Of a stretch of DNA of 64,000 nucleotides, positions 7,917 to 14,915 are shown piece by piece. This stretch comes from Acidimicrobiia bacterium (GTDB lineage: Bacteria > Acidobacteriota > Vicinamibacteria > Vicinamibacterales > UBA2999), in the NCBI GenBank assembly GCA_016871275.1, contig VFZG01000002.1:1-64000 (forward strand), written 5' to 3'. Under the pieces are notes generated by a model, which saw only the letters and a list, made by a program, of their open reading frames with translations, made no database searches and was not told the DNA's origin. Positions within the stretch are counted from its first letter, which is position 1, and each line of letters begins with the position of its first letter. The position numbers were made by a program, and so were the translations under genes.

Positions 7917-10028
7917 CTATTTCGGCTTCTGCGCGAGAGCGGTATCGGCCATCCGGCGAAGGAAATGCTGCAGCGCCGCCAACTCCTGATCGGTGATGTC
8001 CGCATACATCGGCATGCCGCGCGCCGTGCGCGTGCCGCCGCGGACCACCCGGGCAAACTGTTCGGCTTGCGTCACCACGAACGACGCGCGCAGATCAGGC
8101 GCCATGCCCGCGGACTGCCCGCCTGGACCGTGACAAGCAGTGCAGCGCTCGCCGTACAGCGCTGCGCCGGCCTGCACCAGCTTCGGATCGACCGTGAACT
8201 CGGCCTGCAACGGCGCCGGGAAGGTGGGCGGCGGTTGCGCAGGCAGTGCCGCCTTGCCGTCGAGCGCCAACGCCACCAGCATGCGCTTGTGCACGCCATA
8301 CGCCCAGCCGTGCATCGATGAGACTGGGCCGCCCAATCCGGCCATCGCGCCGCCCCAACCGACCAGCAGCGCCACGTATTGCTTGCCGTTCACCGCATAG
8401 GTGACCGGCGGCGCCGAAATGCCAAGACCGAGATTGGCGCGCCACACTTCCTTGCCGGCGTCGGCCGTGTAGGCCCTGAGCGATCCATCGTTGCGGCCCT
8501 GGAACACCAGATTGCCGGCCGTGGTCATGGTGCCGGGATGAAACACGCCGTCCATCGGCACTTCCCACGCGATCTGTTTCTTGATCGGATCCCACGCCTG
8601 CAGTGACGACATCGGCGTGCCTGGCTTGGACGGCCCGCTGATGAACGAACCGCCCACGCCGTAGCCGATGCTGAACGGCGTCGCCCGCCACGTCTTGGGA
8701 TCGAACCCCTTGTCGTTGAAGGTCGCCTGCAGATGCATCGCCGGGTAATACGCCAGCCCGGTCTTCGGATTGAACGACATGGCGTGCCAGTTGTGCGCGC
8801 CAATCGGCGTCGGCGCGACCGTGGCCACGCCGCGCTCGTAACGCGCGCCTTCCACCTCAATCGGCCGTCCGGTGTCCGGATCGATCCGCGTCGCCCAGGT
8901 GGTGCGCGTGAACGGCTCGGCCGAGATCAATTTCCCGGTGGTGCGATCGATCACGTAGAAGAACCCGTTCTTCGGCGCGTGCAGGATCACCTTGCGGGGC
9001 TTGCCGTCAATCGGCAGGTCCGCGAGGATGATGTCCATGTTGGAATTGAAGTCCCACGTCTCGCCAGGCGTCGTCTGGTAGTGCCACTTGTATGCGCCGG
9101 TGTCGGGATTGAGCGCCACGATGGAGCACAGGAACAGGTTGTCGCCGCCCTCGGGGCTGCGAATCTTGCGGTTCCACGGCGAACCGTTGCCGGTGCCGAT
9201 GTAGAGCGTGTCGAGCTCGGCGTCGTAGGTGAAGCCGTGCCACGCGTTGCCGCCGCCGCCGTGGAGCCACCATTGCCCGGTCCACGTCTTGGCCGCCATG
9301 CGCATGGCCTCGTTCTCGAAGCCGTCGGCCGGATTGCCAGGGACGATGAAGAAGCGCCAGGCTTGTTTGCCGGTCTCGGCATCGTAGGCGGTGACGTAGC
9401 CGCGTGAGGCGCCGTGCTCGGTGCCGCCATTGCCAATCAGCACCTTGCCCTTGAAGATCTTCGGCGCGCCGGTGATGTACAGCGGCTTGCCGGGTTCGAA
9501 GGTCTGCGCGCGCCACACTTCCTTGCCGGTCCGCGCGTCGATCGCAATCAGGCGGCCGTCCCACGTGGCCACGTAGACCTTGCCGTTCCAGAACCCGATG
9601 CCGCGGCTGTGGTCCCAGCCGGCGCGCATCTGCCCGGCGGCGGCCCGCACCTCCGGGTCGAACTCCCACAGCTTGGCGCCGGTGGTGGCATTGACCGCGC
9701 GAACCACGTTCATGCCGCGCACGAAATACATCACGCCGTCGACGACCAGCGGCGTCGACACGAGGCCGCGGTCGCCGGACAGCTCGACCACCCACTCCGG
9801 AGACAACCGGCCGATCGTCGATTCGTTGATCTGGGTCAGCGGACTGAAGCGCTGCTCGCTGTAGGTGCGGCCGAAGGCCAGCCAGTTGTCACCGGCCGCC
9901 TCATTGCCAAGGGCGGCATCGTTGACCACCAGTGGTTTGGCGGGCGTCTGCGACGACAGGATTGAGCCAGCGAGGCACAGCACGGCGAGGAGGACGGCGG
10001 ATCGACGGTGGGTGCGCATGGCGGGCAT
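7917..10028 (-). CDS. PQQ-dependent dehydrogenase with C-terminal haem c, no vicinal disulfide
   Basis: 703 aa from the ATG at 10028; an in-frame ATG at 10019 gives a slightly shorter signal peptide (MRTHRRSAVLLAVLCLAG). It is homologous over its whole length to the enzyme at 2516 and shares GTGNGSPWN, a WDF catalytic-region motif and NWHAMSFNP. The C-terminal haem site is CTACH at 629-633. The position equivalent to the adjacent Cys pair reads MRAGWD, so the vicinal disulfide is absent. The residue two after the catalytic Asp is Asn. It lies 26 bases downstream of a cupin-type regulator on the same strand, which may control it. Substrate probably an alcohol. Confidence 0.86.
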   Translation of the reverse strand: MPAMRTHRRSAVLLAVLCLAGSILSSQTPAKPLVVNDAALGNEAAGDNWLAFGRTYSEQRFSPLTQINESTIGRLSPEWVVELSGDRGLVSTPLVVDGVMYFVRGMNVVRAVNATTGAKLWEFDPEVRAAAGQMRAGWDHSRGIGFWNGKVYVATWDGRLIAIDARTGKEVWRAQTFEPGKPLYITGAPKIFKGKVLIGNGGTEHGASRGYVTAYDAETGKQAWRFFIVPGNPADGFENEAMRMAAKTWTGQWWLHGGGGNAWHGFTYDAELDTLYIGTGNGSPWNRKIRSPEGGDNLFLCSIVALNPDTGAYKWHYQTTPGETWDFNSNMDIILADLPIDGKPRKVILHAPKNGFFYVIDRTTGKLISAEPFTRTTWATRIDPDTGRPIEVEGARYERGVATVAPTPIGAHNWHAMSFNPKTGLAYYPAMHLQATFNDKGFDPKTWRATPFSIGYGVGGSFISGPSKPGTPMSSLQAWDPIKKQIAWEVPMDGVFHPGTMTTAGNLVFQGRNDGSLRAYTADAGKEVWRANLGLGISAPPVTYAVNGKQYVALLVGWGGAMAGLGGPVSSMHGWAYGVHKRMLVALALDGKAALPAQPPPTFPAPLQAEFTVDPKLVQAGAALYGERCTACHGPGGQSAGMAPDLRASFVVTQAEQFARVVRGGTRTARGMPMYADITDQELAALQHFLRRMADTALAQKPK

Positions 10029-10054
10029 TATAGAGGGTCAATCGGCGCCGGCTC

Positions 10055-10636
10055 TCAGGCCGTGGTCACCACCAGGGCCTCGCAGTGACCGTGCCCCGAA
10101 GCCGAGTAGGCGTGCGGCAGGGACGAGTCGAAGTAGATGGAATCGCCGGCATCCAGGGCATGGTCGTCGCCGCCGATGGAGATCGTGAGCGCGCCTTTGA
10201 GCACGTGGACGAACTCGCCGCCATCATGCTGGTGGGCTCGCGGCCGGCCAGGCTTGTGGAACCGCACCCAGTAGGCATTCAGCCGCCGCTCGGTGGCGGT
10301 GAAATCAAGGCACTCGAACTCCCACGCCACGTCGCGGCCGCCCAGTTTCTCCGCAAACCGGTTGCGCTCGTGCTGCCGGACGATGCCCAGCGACTTGCGG
10401 GCCGCGCCGGCGGTGAAGAAGTAGTCCAGCCCGACGCCGAACACCAGCGCGATGCGCAGCAACGTCGGCAGCGTGGGAAACAGCCGGCCGCGCTCGAGTT
10501 TCGACAGCATGGCCGCCGACAGCCCGGTATGCAGGGCCAGCTCCACCAGCCGCATCTTCTTGCGGAGCCGGAGGCCCCGCAGCCTGCCCGACACGTCGTA
10601 GGCCCGCAGTCCGCGGTTCAGGGTTTGTGAAGTCAT
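10055..10636 (-). CDS. XRE-family regulator with C-terminal cupin domain
   Basis: 193 aa from the ATG at 10636. An upstream in-frame extension exists, but family alignment starts near MTSQTLNRG. Residues 18-72 form a helix-turn-helix of the XRE/Cro type (ELALHTGLSAAMLSKLERG). Residues about 110-190 form a cupin with ligand-like His/Glu in RAHQHDGGEFVHV and a second motif DAGDSIYFDSSLPH. Such HTH-cupin proteins sense small molecules. The PQQ dehydrogenase follows 26 bases downstream on the same strand, and the fasciclin gene diverges upstream, so either could be a target. No strong ribosome binding site is seen. Confidence 0.85.
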   Translation of the reverse strand: MTSQTLNRGLRAYDVSGRLRGLRLRKKMRLVELALHTGLSAAMLSKLERGRLFPTLPTLLRIALVFGVGLDYFFTAGAARKSLGIVRQHERNRFAEKLGGRDVAWEFECLDFTATERRLNAYWVRFHKPGRPRAHQHDGGEFVHVLKGALTISIGGDDHALDAGDSIYFDSSLPHAYSASGHGHCEALVVTTA

Positions 10637-10651
10637 TTGAGCATTAGTTAA

Positions 10652-10660
10652 ACATATTGT
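10652..10660. promoter_or_regulatory. Candidate operator in the XRE-cupin / fasciclin divergent promoter
   Basis: The 114 bases between the divergent genes include an AT-rich core (10637-10672), unlike the surroundings. ACA-TAT-TGT at 10652-10660 is a small perfect dyad lying 16 bases upstream of the regulator's start, a position suited to autoregulation. No convincing sigma70 pair can be fixed. Proposed by position and symmetry only. Confidence 0.3.
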
Positions 10661-10750
10661 CTTTTTGTGAATGTCGCGAAAACCACCTGACGCGGTCACG
10701 GACCCGGGGGCGCACCAGCCTCGTCCAAAGAGCAAGAGGAGCCAAGACAC

Positions 10751-11236
10751 ATGAGGAAATTTATGAACCACGTGCTCGCCGGACTGATCGTGCTCGGCGG
10801 CGCCATGACTTCCACCGCCCACGCGCAGGGCACGATTGTCGACGTCGCGGTCGCGGCCGGGCAGTTCAAGACGCTGGCGGCAGCACTGACCGCTGCGGGC
10901 CTGGTCGACACGCTGAAGGGCGCCGGCCCGTTCACCGTGTTCGCGCCGACCGACGAGGCGTTCGCGAAGCTGCCGAAGGGAACGGTCGAAGATTTACTGA
11001 AGCCTGAGAACAAGGCGAAGCTGACCGCCATCCTGACGTATCACGTGGTGCCGGGCAAAGTGATGGCCGCAGACGTGGTGAAGGTGAAGGCCGCGAAGAC
11101 CGTTCAGGGCGGATCAATCACCGTCAATGCCGCCGGCGGCAAGGTCATGGTCGACGCCGCCAACGTGGTGAAGACCGACATCGCCGCGTCGAACGGCGTG
11201 ATCCACGTCATCGACAGCGTCTTGATCCCGAAGTAG
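10751..11236 (+). CDS. Secreted fasciclin (FAS1) domain protein
   Basis: 161 aa. The ATG at 10751 is preceded by a strong AGAGGAG site. A signal peptide runs to HAQ at about residue 26. The rest is one FAS1 domain: [32 protein letters not shown] (the H1 motif), LTYHVVPGK, and the C-terminal [11 protein letters not shown] (H2 motif). FAS1 proteins are extracellular adhesion-type or ligand-binding domains. It is a single-domain protein of the usual bacterial length, followed by a strong hairpin and divergently arranged with the XRE-cupin gene. Confidence 0.9.
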   Translation: MRKFMNHVLAGLIVLGGAMTSTAHAQGTIVDVAVAAGQFKTLAAALTAAGLVDTLKGAGPFTVFAPTDEAFAKLPKGTVEDLLKPENKAKLTAILTYHVVPGKVMAADVVKVKAAKTVQGGSITVNAAGGKVMVDAANVVKTDIAASNGVIHVIDSVLIPK

Positions 11237-11269
11237 TTCGCCTGCCAGCCGGCCGGCGCCGAGTGGGAT

Positions 11270-11301
11270 GTGCGGGCGAGGGCTGGAGCCTTCGCCCGCA
11301 C
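11270..11301. terminator. Bidirectional hairpin between convergent genes
   Basis: A 10-bp perfect outer stem (GTGCGGGCGA with TCGCCCGCAC) continues into an inner GGCT/AGCC pair around a GG loop, giving about 15 paired positions. It sits between the stops of the fasciclin gene (11236) and the NHL gene (11307, minus strand). There is no long T run on either side, so it may act as a factor-assisted or bidirectional barrier. Confidence 0.6.
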
Positions 11302-11306
11302 GCCGT

Positions 11307-12464
11307 TTACTTGCGCGAGTACTTGGTGAACGCGCCACCGGCCACGTTCAGCGAGTTGGGACCTTCGGCCGCATAAATGGTGCCGTCGGCATCCACCGCC
11401 ACACCTTCACCCGCCGTACCCTGGTAGACGCGATCCTCGCGCTCGAACGGCGGCACGAACGCGACAATGCGATCTTCGTCCAGCGGGCCGATGCGCACGC
11501 CATTGCGCCAGTTCGGATGATTGATAGGGCTCGACTCCGAGTCGATCGCGTAGACCTGATTGTCCTTGATCATGAAGCCGCTGATGCGCCCGTAGGCGTA
11601 GCGCGATGCCAGATAGTTGCCCTCCTGGTCGAAAATCTCCAGCCGGTGGTTGCCGCGATCGGCGACCCACAGGCGGCCGAGCGGATCGAACATCAGCGCG
11701 TGCGGCGTGCGGAATTGGCCGTGGAGAACGCCGAGGCCGCCCCAGGACTTCACGAACTTGCCGTCGGCCGTGAACTTGCTGATCCGGGCGGTGTCGCCGC
11801 GCTTGATGCCCTCGGCAATCGCCTGCATGGTCGTCATGCCCTGGCCGTTGTGGCCGTCGGACACGTAGATGCTGCCGTCGGGGCCGGTCACCACGTCGTT
11901 GGGCTGGTTGAACTGGCCGTCGGCGTTGCCCGGCTTGCCGGCCATCCCGAGGCTCATCAGCTTCTGGCCCTTGGGGCTGAACTTGTGCACTTGGTGGCCC
12001 TTGGTGCCTTCCTTGTTGCCGGCGAAGTCGGCCACCCAGACATTGCCCTGCCGATCGACGTGCAGGCCATGCGGGGTCACCATCACACCCTTGCCGATCT
12101 GCGCCAGCAGCTTTCCGGTACCCTTCTCGAACTTGAGAACGGGATCGACCGGGTTGTTGTCGCAGTCCACCGGGCCGCCGCCGGCGGTGCCGGCGCTGCA
12201 CCGCTCGTAGGCCCAGATGTTCCCGTCGGTCGGATCGATCTCGATGCCGGCGGAGGTGCCCCACTTGCGGCCCGCGGGCAGCTCGCCCCAGTTCTTGGTG
12301 ACGACCGGTGTGGGATTGGGCAGCCCCTCTCCGGTGATCGGATTCGCCGCCGCCACGGGCTTCGGCTTCGCCTGCGCGTGCGCGGCGCTACCGGCGTCAC
12401 GCGTCACAAACAGTCCAATCGCTCCAATGCCAAGTGCCAATACGAGAATGCGCAACACGGTCAT
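11307..12464 (-). CDS. Secreted NHL-repeat beta-propeller protein
   Basis: 385 aa from the ATG at 12464, chosen over a GTG at 12470 because AGGAG lies seven bases before the ATG. The signal peptide (MTVLRILVLALGIGAIGLF) ends near AHAQ. NHL blades are evident: PHGLHVDRQGNVWVADF, PNDVVTGPDGSIYVSDG, PHALMFDPLGRLWVADRG with a following HRLEIFDQEG, and GVAVDADGTIYAAEG. It resembles the propeller of peptidyl-alpha-hydroxyglycine lyase-like proteins, but no lyase residues can be assigned, so it may be only a binding scaffold. Confidence 0.8.
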   Translation of the reverse strand: MTVLRILVLALGIGAIGLFVTRDAGSAAHAQAKPKPVAAANPITGEGLPNPTPVVTKNWGELPAGRKWGTSAGIEIDPTDGNIWAYERCSAGTAGGGPVDCDNNPVDPVLKFEKGTGKLLAQIGKGVMVTPHGLHVDRQGNVWVADFAGNKEGTKGHQVHKFSPKGQKLMSLGMAGKPGNADGQFNQPNDVVTGPDGSIYVSDGHNGQGMTTMQAIAEGIKRGDTARISKFTADGKFVKSWGGLGVLHGQFRTPHALMFDPLGRLWVADRGNHRLEIFDQEGNYLASRYAYGRISGFMIKDNQVYAIDSESSPINHPNWRNGVRIGPLDEDRIVAFVPPFEREDRVYQGTAGEGVAVDADGTIYAAEGPNSLNVAGGAFTKYSRK

Positions 12465-12589
12465 AGCCACTCTCCTTGAATGTGGCCGTTAGTCTAACCT
12501 GACGGCCGACAGTCTTCACAACGGCAGCGGCGGTAGCCGCCACGTATAATCGGCGGCGGTCGTGATCAACCTGCCGGAGCGGCCGCCAG

Positions 12590-12610
12590 CCCTGAGCGGA
12601 GTCGAACGGG
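12590..12610. repeat. Palindromic repeat, family A (intergenic copy)
   Basis: CCCTGAGCGGAGTCGAACGGG is an imperfect palindrome in the 220-base gap between the NHL gene and tadA. Related copies occur at 15311-15330, 34375-34432 and 49034-49054. The rest of this gap holds a TATAAT at 12545-12550 without a clear -35 partner, and no gene. Confidence 0.6.
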
Positions 12611-12700
12611 CGCGGCGCCTCGACAGCGCCACCCCGTCAGGCGGCGGCGTCGCCCGCGCCTGCCAGCCGCGCCGGTTCCGCCTGAGTGATCTGCTTTAGG

Positions 12701-13159
12701 ATGCACGGAGTGGCCGACCACGAATCGTTCATGCGCGTGGCGCTGGCGCGCGCCGCCGACGCTGCGGCCGCCGGCGAGGTGCCGGTGGGCGCCGTGGTTG
12801 TGCACGACGGCGCGATCATCGGGGAAGGCTTCAACCGGCCGATCTCCTCGCACGATCCCACGGCGCACGCCGAAATCGTCGCCTTGCGCGCCGCGGCGCA
12901 CGCCGTCGGGAACTACCGCCTGACGGGCGCGACGCTGTATGTCACGGTCGAACCCTGCCTGATGTGCGTCGGCGCCATGGTGCACGCCCGCATCGGCCTG
13001 GTGGTCTACGGCGCGCCGGAGCCCAAGGCCGGCGCATTGGTGTCCATGACCAGCGCCCACGAGCTGGCCGGGTTGAATCACCGGCTGTCGGTGATCGGCG
13101 GCGTGCTGGAAGACGACTGCCGCGCGGTGCTGCAGCAGTTTTTTCACGATCGCCGCTAG
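12701..13159 (+). CDS. tadA: tRNA-specific adenosine deaminase
   Basis: 152 aa from the ATG at 12701; a GTG at 12686 is a possible earlier start. It converts adenosine 34 to inosine in tRNA, classically tRNA-Arg(ACG), a gene for which lies at 17312. The zinc deaminase signature is complete: HAE at 56-58 (His56 ligand, Glu58 proton shuttle) and PCLMC at 85-89 (Cys86 and Cys89 ligands). The N-terminal helix MRVALARAADAAAAGEVPVGAVVV is typical of TadA. It is followed closely by a TPR protein gene on the same strand. Confidence 0.93.
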   Translation: MHGVADHESFMRVALARAADAAAAGEVPVGAVVVHDGAIIGEGFNRPISSHDPTAHAEIVALRAAAHAVGNYRLTGATLYVTVEPCLMCVGAMVHARIGLVVYGAPEPKAGALVSMTSAHELAGLNHRLSVIGGVLEDDCRAVLQQFFHDRR

Positions 13160-13202
13160 TCGGCTCTGAGCTAAAATGCTCTGGTTCCTGGAGGATTCGA
13201 CG

Positions 13203-14801
13203 ATGCGCCGACTCGTGTTGTGTCTTTGTTGTTGCCTGATAGCCAGCTCTTCGCCGAGCTGGGCCCAAGAGAGTCATCTCGACAAACCAGGCGAGGTCCC
13301 CAAGTACGCACGCGACCCAATCCCCTACTTCACCACCGGGCTTGGCTCCTTCCACCGGCCGATTTCCTCCAAGAACACCGAAGCGCAGCAGTTTTTCGAC
13401 CAGGGCTTCCAGATGATGTACGCGTTCGCGCGCATCGACTCGATCCGCTCCTTCCGTGAAGCCTGGAAGCGCGATCCCGAGTGCGCGATCTGCTACTGGG
13501 GCGAGAGCTGGGCGTGGGGCTCGTACCTGAACGGACCGATGTCGGTCGATCAGTCACCGTACGCCTACGCCGCCCTGCAGAAGGCACTCGAACTCAAGGA
13601 CCAGGCGTCACCCAGGGAGCGCGCGTTCATCGAGGCGCTCAGCGTGCGCTACGTCAAGGACTTCAAGGAAGAGAAGCGTCGCGAACTGGATCAGGCCTAC
13701 GCCGATGCGATGGCCAAGGTCGCCGCGCAGTACCCCGACGATCTCGACGCCATCACGCTCTACGCCGACGCGCTCTTCCTCCTCGAACCGCGCCGCGGCC
13801 GGCGCGACCTCGAAGCGCCGAACGTCAAGCGCTTGCACAAGGTTCTCGAAGGGGCGCTGGCCAAGGATCCGAAGCATCCCGGCGCGTGCCACCTCTACGT
13901 GCACGCCACCGAATCGACGGCCCGTCCGCAGCTCGCCGAGCATTGCGCCCAGTACCTCGGCAAGACCATCCCCGGCGCCAGCCACCTCAACCACATGCCG
14001 TCGCACACCTGGAACGAGGTCGGCCGGTGGGGCGACTCGGTCGACGCCAACACGCAGGCGTGGCATTCCGATCTGAAGGCCGATGCCGGCGAAGGCTTCG
14101 CGATCTACCCCGATCACAACCTGCACATGCTGCTCTACGCGGCGGCCATGGACGGCCAGGGCGCGCGTTCCATCCAGGCGGGCAAGGACTACGCCAAGCG
14201 AACCAACGACACGATGTATCACGCGCTGACGCTGATCCGTTTTGGACGCTTCGACGAAGTCGTCGAGATCACCAAGCGTCCCGAACGCGAAATCCCGGCG
14301 GCGGCGTTCGACTTCTCGCAGGGCTACGCCAAGCTGAAGCTCGGCGACGCCGACTTCGCCAAGGCCTACCTGGCCAAGGTGAAGAAGGCCGCAGACACCA
14401 GCAAGGCGCAGTTCCGCACCCACCCGGCGGCGCGGCTGGTCGGCGTAATGGCCGACCTTCTCGACGGCGAGATCACGCGCATGGCGGGCGACCTGTCGGG
14501 AGCGATCGCCAGGTTCGAACAGGCCGTGAAACTGGATGACGAGATGGACTACGACGAGCCGGAGCCGCTGCCGTTTCCGGCGCGTCATTGGCTCGGCGCG
14601 GCGCTGATCGAAGCGAAGCAGTTCAGCGAAGCCGAAGCGGTCTATCGCGAAGATCTGAAGCAGCACCCGCACAACGGCTGGTCGCTGCTCGGTTTGCAGC
14701 AGGCGCTGAAGGGCCAGAACAAGACCGACGCCGCGGTGGACGCCGACTTCGCGAAGAGCTGGTCGCGATCGGATACGTGGATTCGCGCATCGAGGTTTTG
14801 A
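13203..14801 (+). CDS. Secreted tetratricopeptide-repeat protein
   Basis: 532 aa. The ATG at 13203 has GGAGG upstream and starts a signal peptide (MRRLVLCLCCCLIASSS, cut near SWAQ). The body is helical, with TPR-like repeats at both ends: the N-terminal block contains QQFFDQGFQMMYAFARID and a CAICYWG motif, and the C-terminal block has EAEAVYREDLKQHPHNGWS. A His-rich central stretch (HLYVHATES, SHLNHMPSHTW, YPDHNLHM) is conserved-looking and could bind a metal. Function unknown; large soil bacteria often encode such proteins. Confidence 0.7.
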   Translation: MRRLVLCLCCCLIASSSPSWAQESHLDKPGEVPKYARDPIPYFTTGLGSFHRPISSKNTEAQQFFDQGFQMMYAFARIDSIRSFREAWKRDPECAICYWGESWAWGSYLNGPMSVDQSPYAYAALQKALELKDQASPRERAFIEALSVRYVKDFKEEKRRELDQAYADAMAKVAAQYPDDLDAITLYADALFLLEPRRGRRDLEAPNVKRLHKVLEGALAKDPKHPGACHLYVHATESTARPQLAEHCAQYLGKTIPGASHLNHMPSHTWNEVGRWGDSVDANTQAWHSDLKADAGEGFAIYPDHNLHMLLYAAAMDGQGARSIQAGKDYAKRTNDTMYHALTLIRFGRFDEVVEITKRPEREIPAAAFDFSQGYAKLKLGDADFAKAYLAKVKKAADTSKAQFRTHPAARLVGVMADLLDGEITRMAGDLSGAIARFEQAVKLDDEMDYDEPEPLPFPARHWLGAALIEAKQFSEAEAVYREDLKQHPHNGWSLLGLQQALKGQNKTDAAVDADFAKSWSRSDTWIRASRF

Positions 14802-14802
14802 T

Positions 14803-14901
14803 CCACGGATTACGCAGATTGCACAGATAGCGGACTGAACGGCCCGCAGGGCCGTCGCGCGTCACGACTCACAGCATCTGTGCCATCGGTGGCCTCTGTG
14901 G
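14803..14901. repeat. Imperfect inverted repeat with an inner hairpin
   Basis: A 26-base arm at 14803-14828 (CCACGGATTACGCAGATTGC and on) is imperfectly complementary to 14876-14901 (ATCTGTGCC to CTCTGTGG). Between them lies a compact hairpin, ACGGCCC-GCA-GGGCCGT at 14839-14855. The whole gap separates the TPR gene from the third PQQ dehydrogenase and may act as a terminator. The outer sequence resembles a widespread environmental-genome repeat. Confidence 0.5.
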
Positions 14902-14915
14902 ATACACTCACCTCC

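Noticed and set aside
12480-12700. Possible SRP RNA near tadA
   Set aside because: The gap has no GGTGCTGTTT- or GGAAGGAAGCAG-type core; only a palindromic repeat and an isolated TATAAT are visible.
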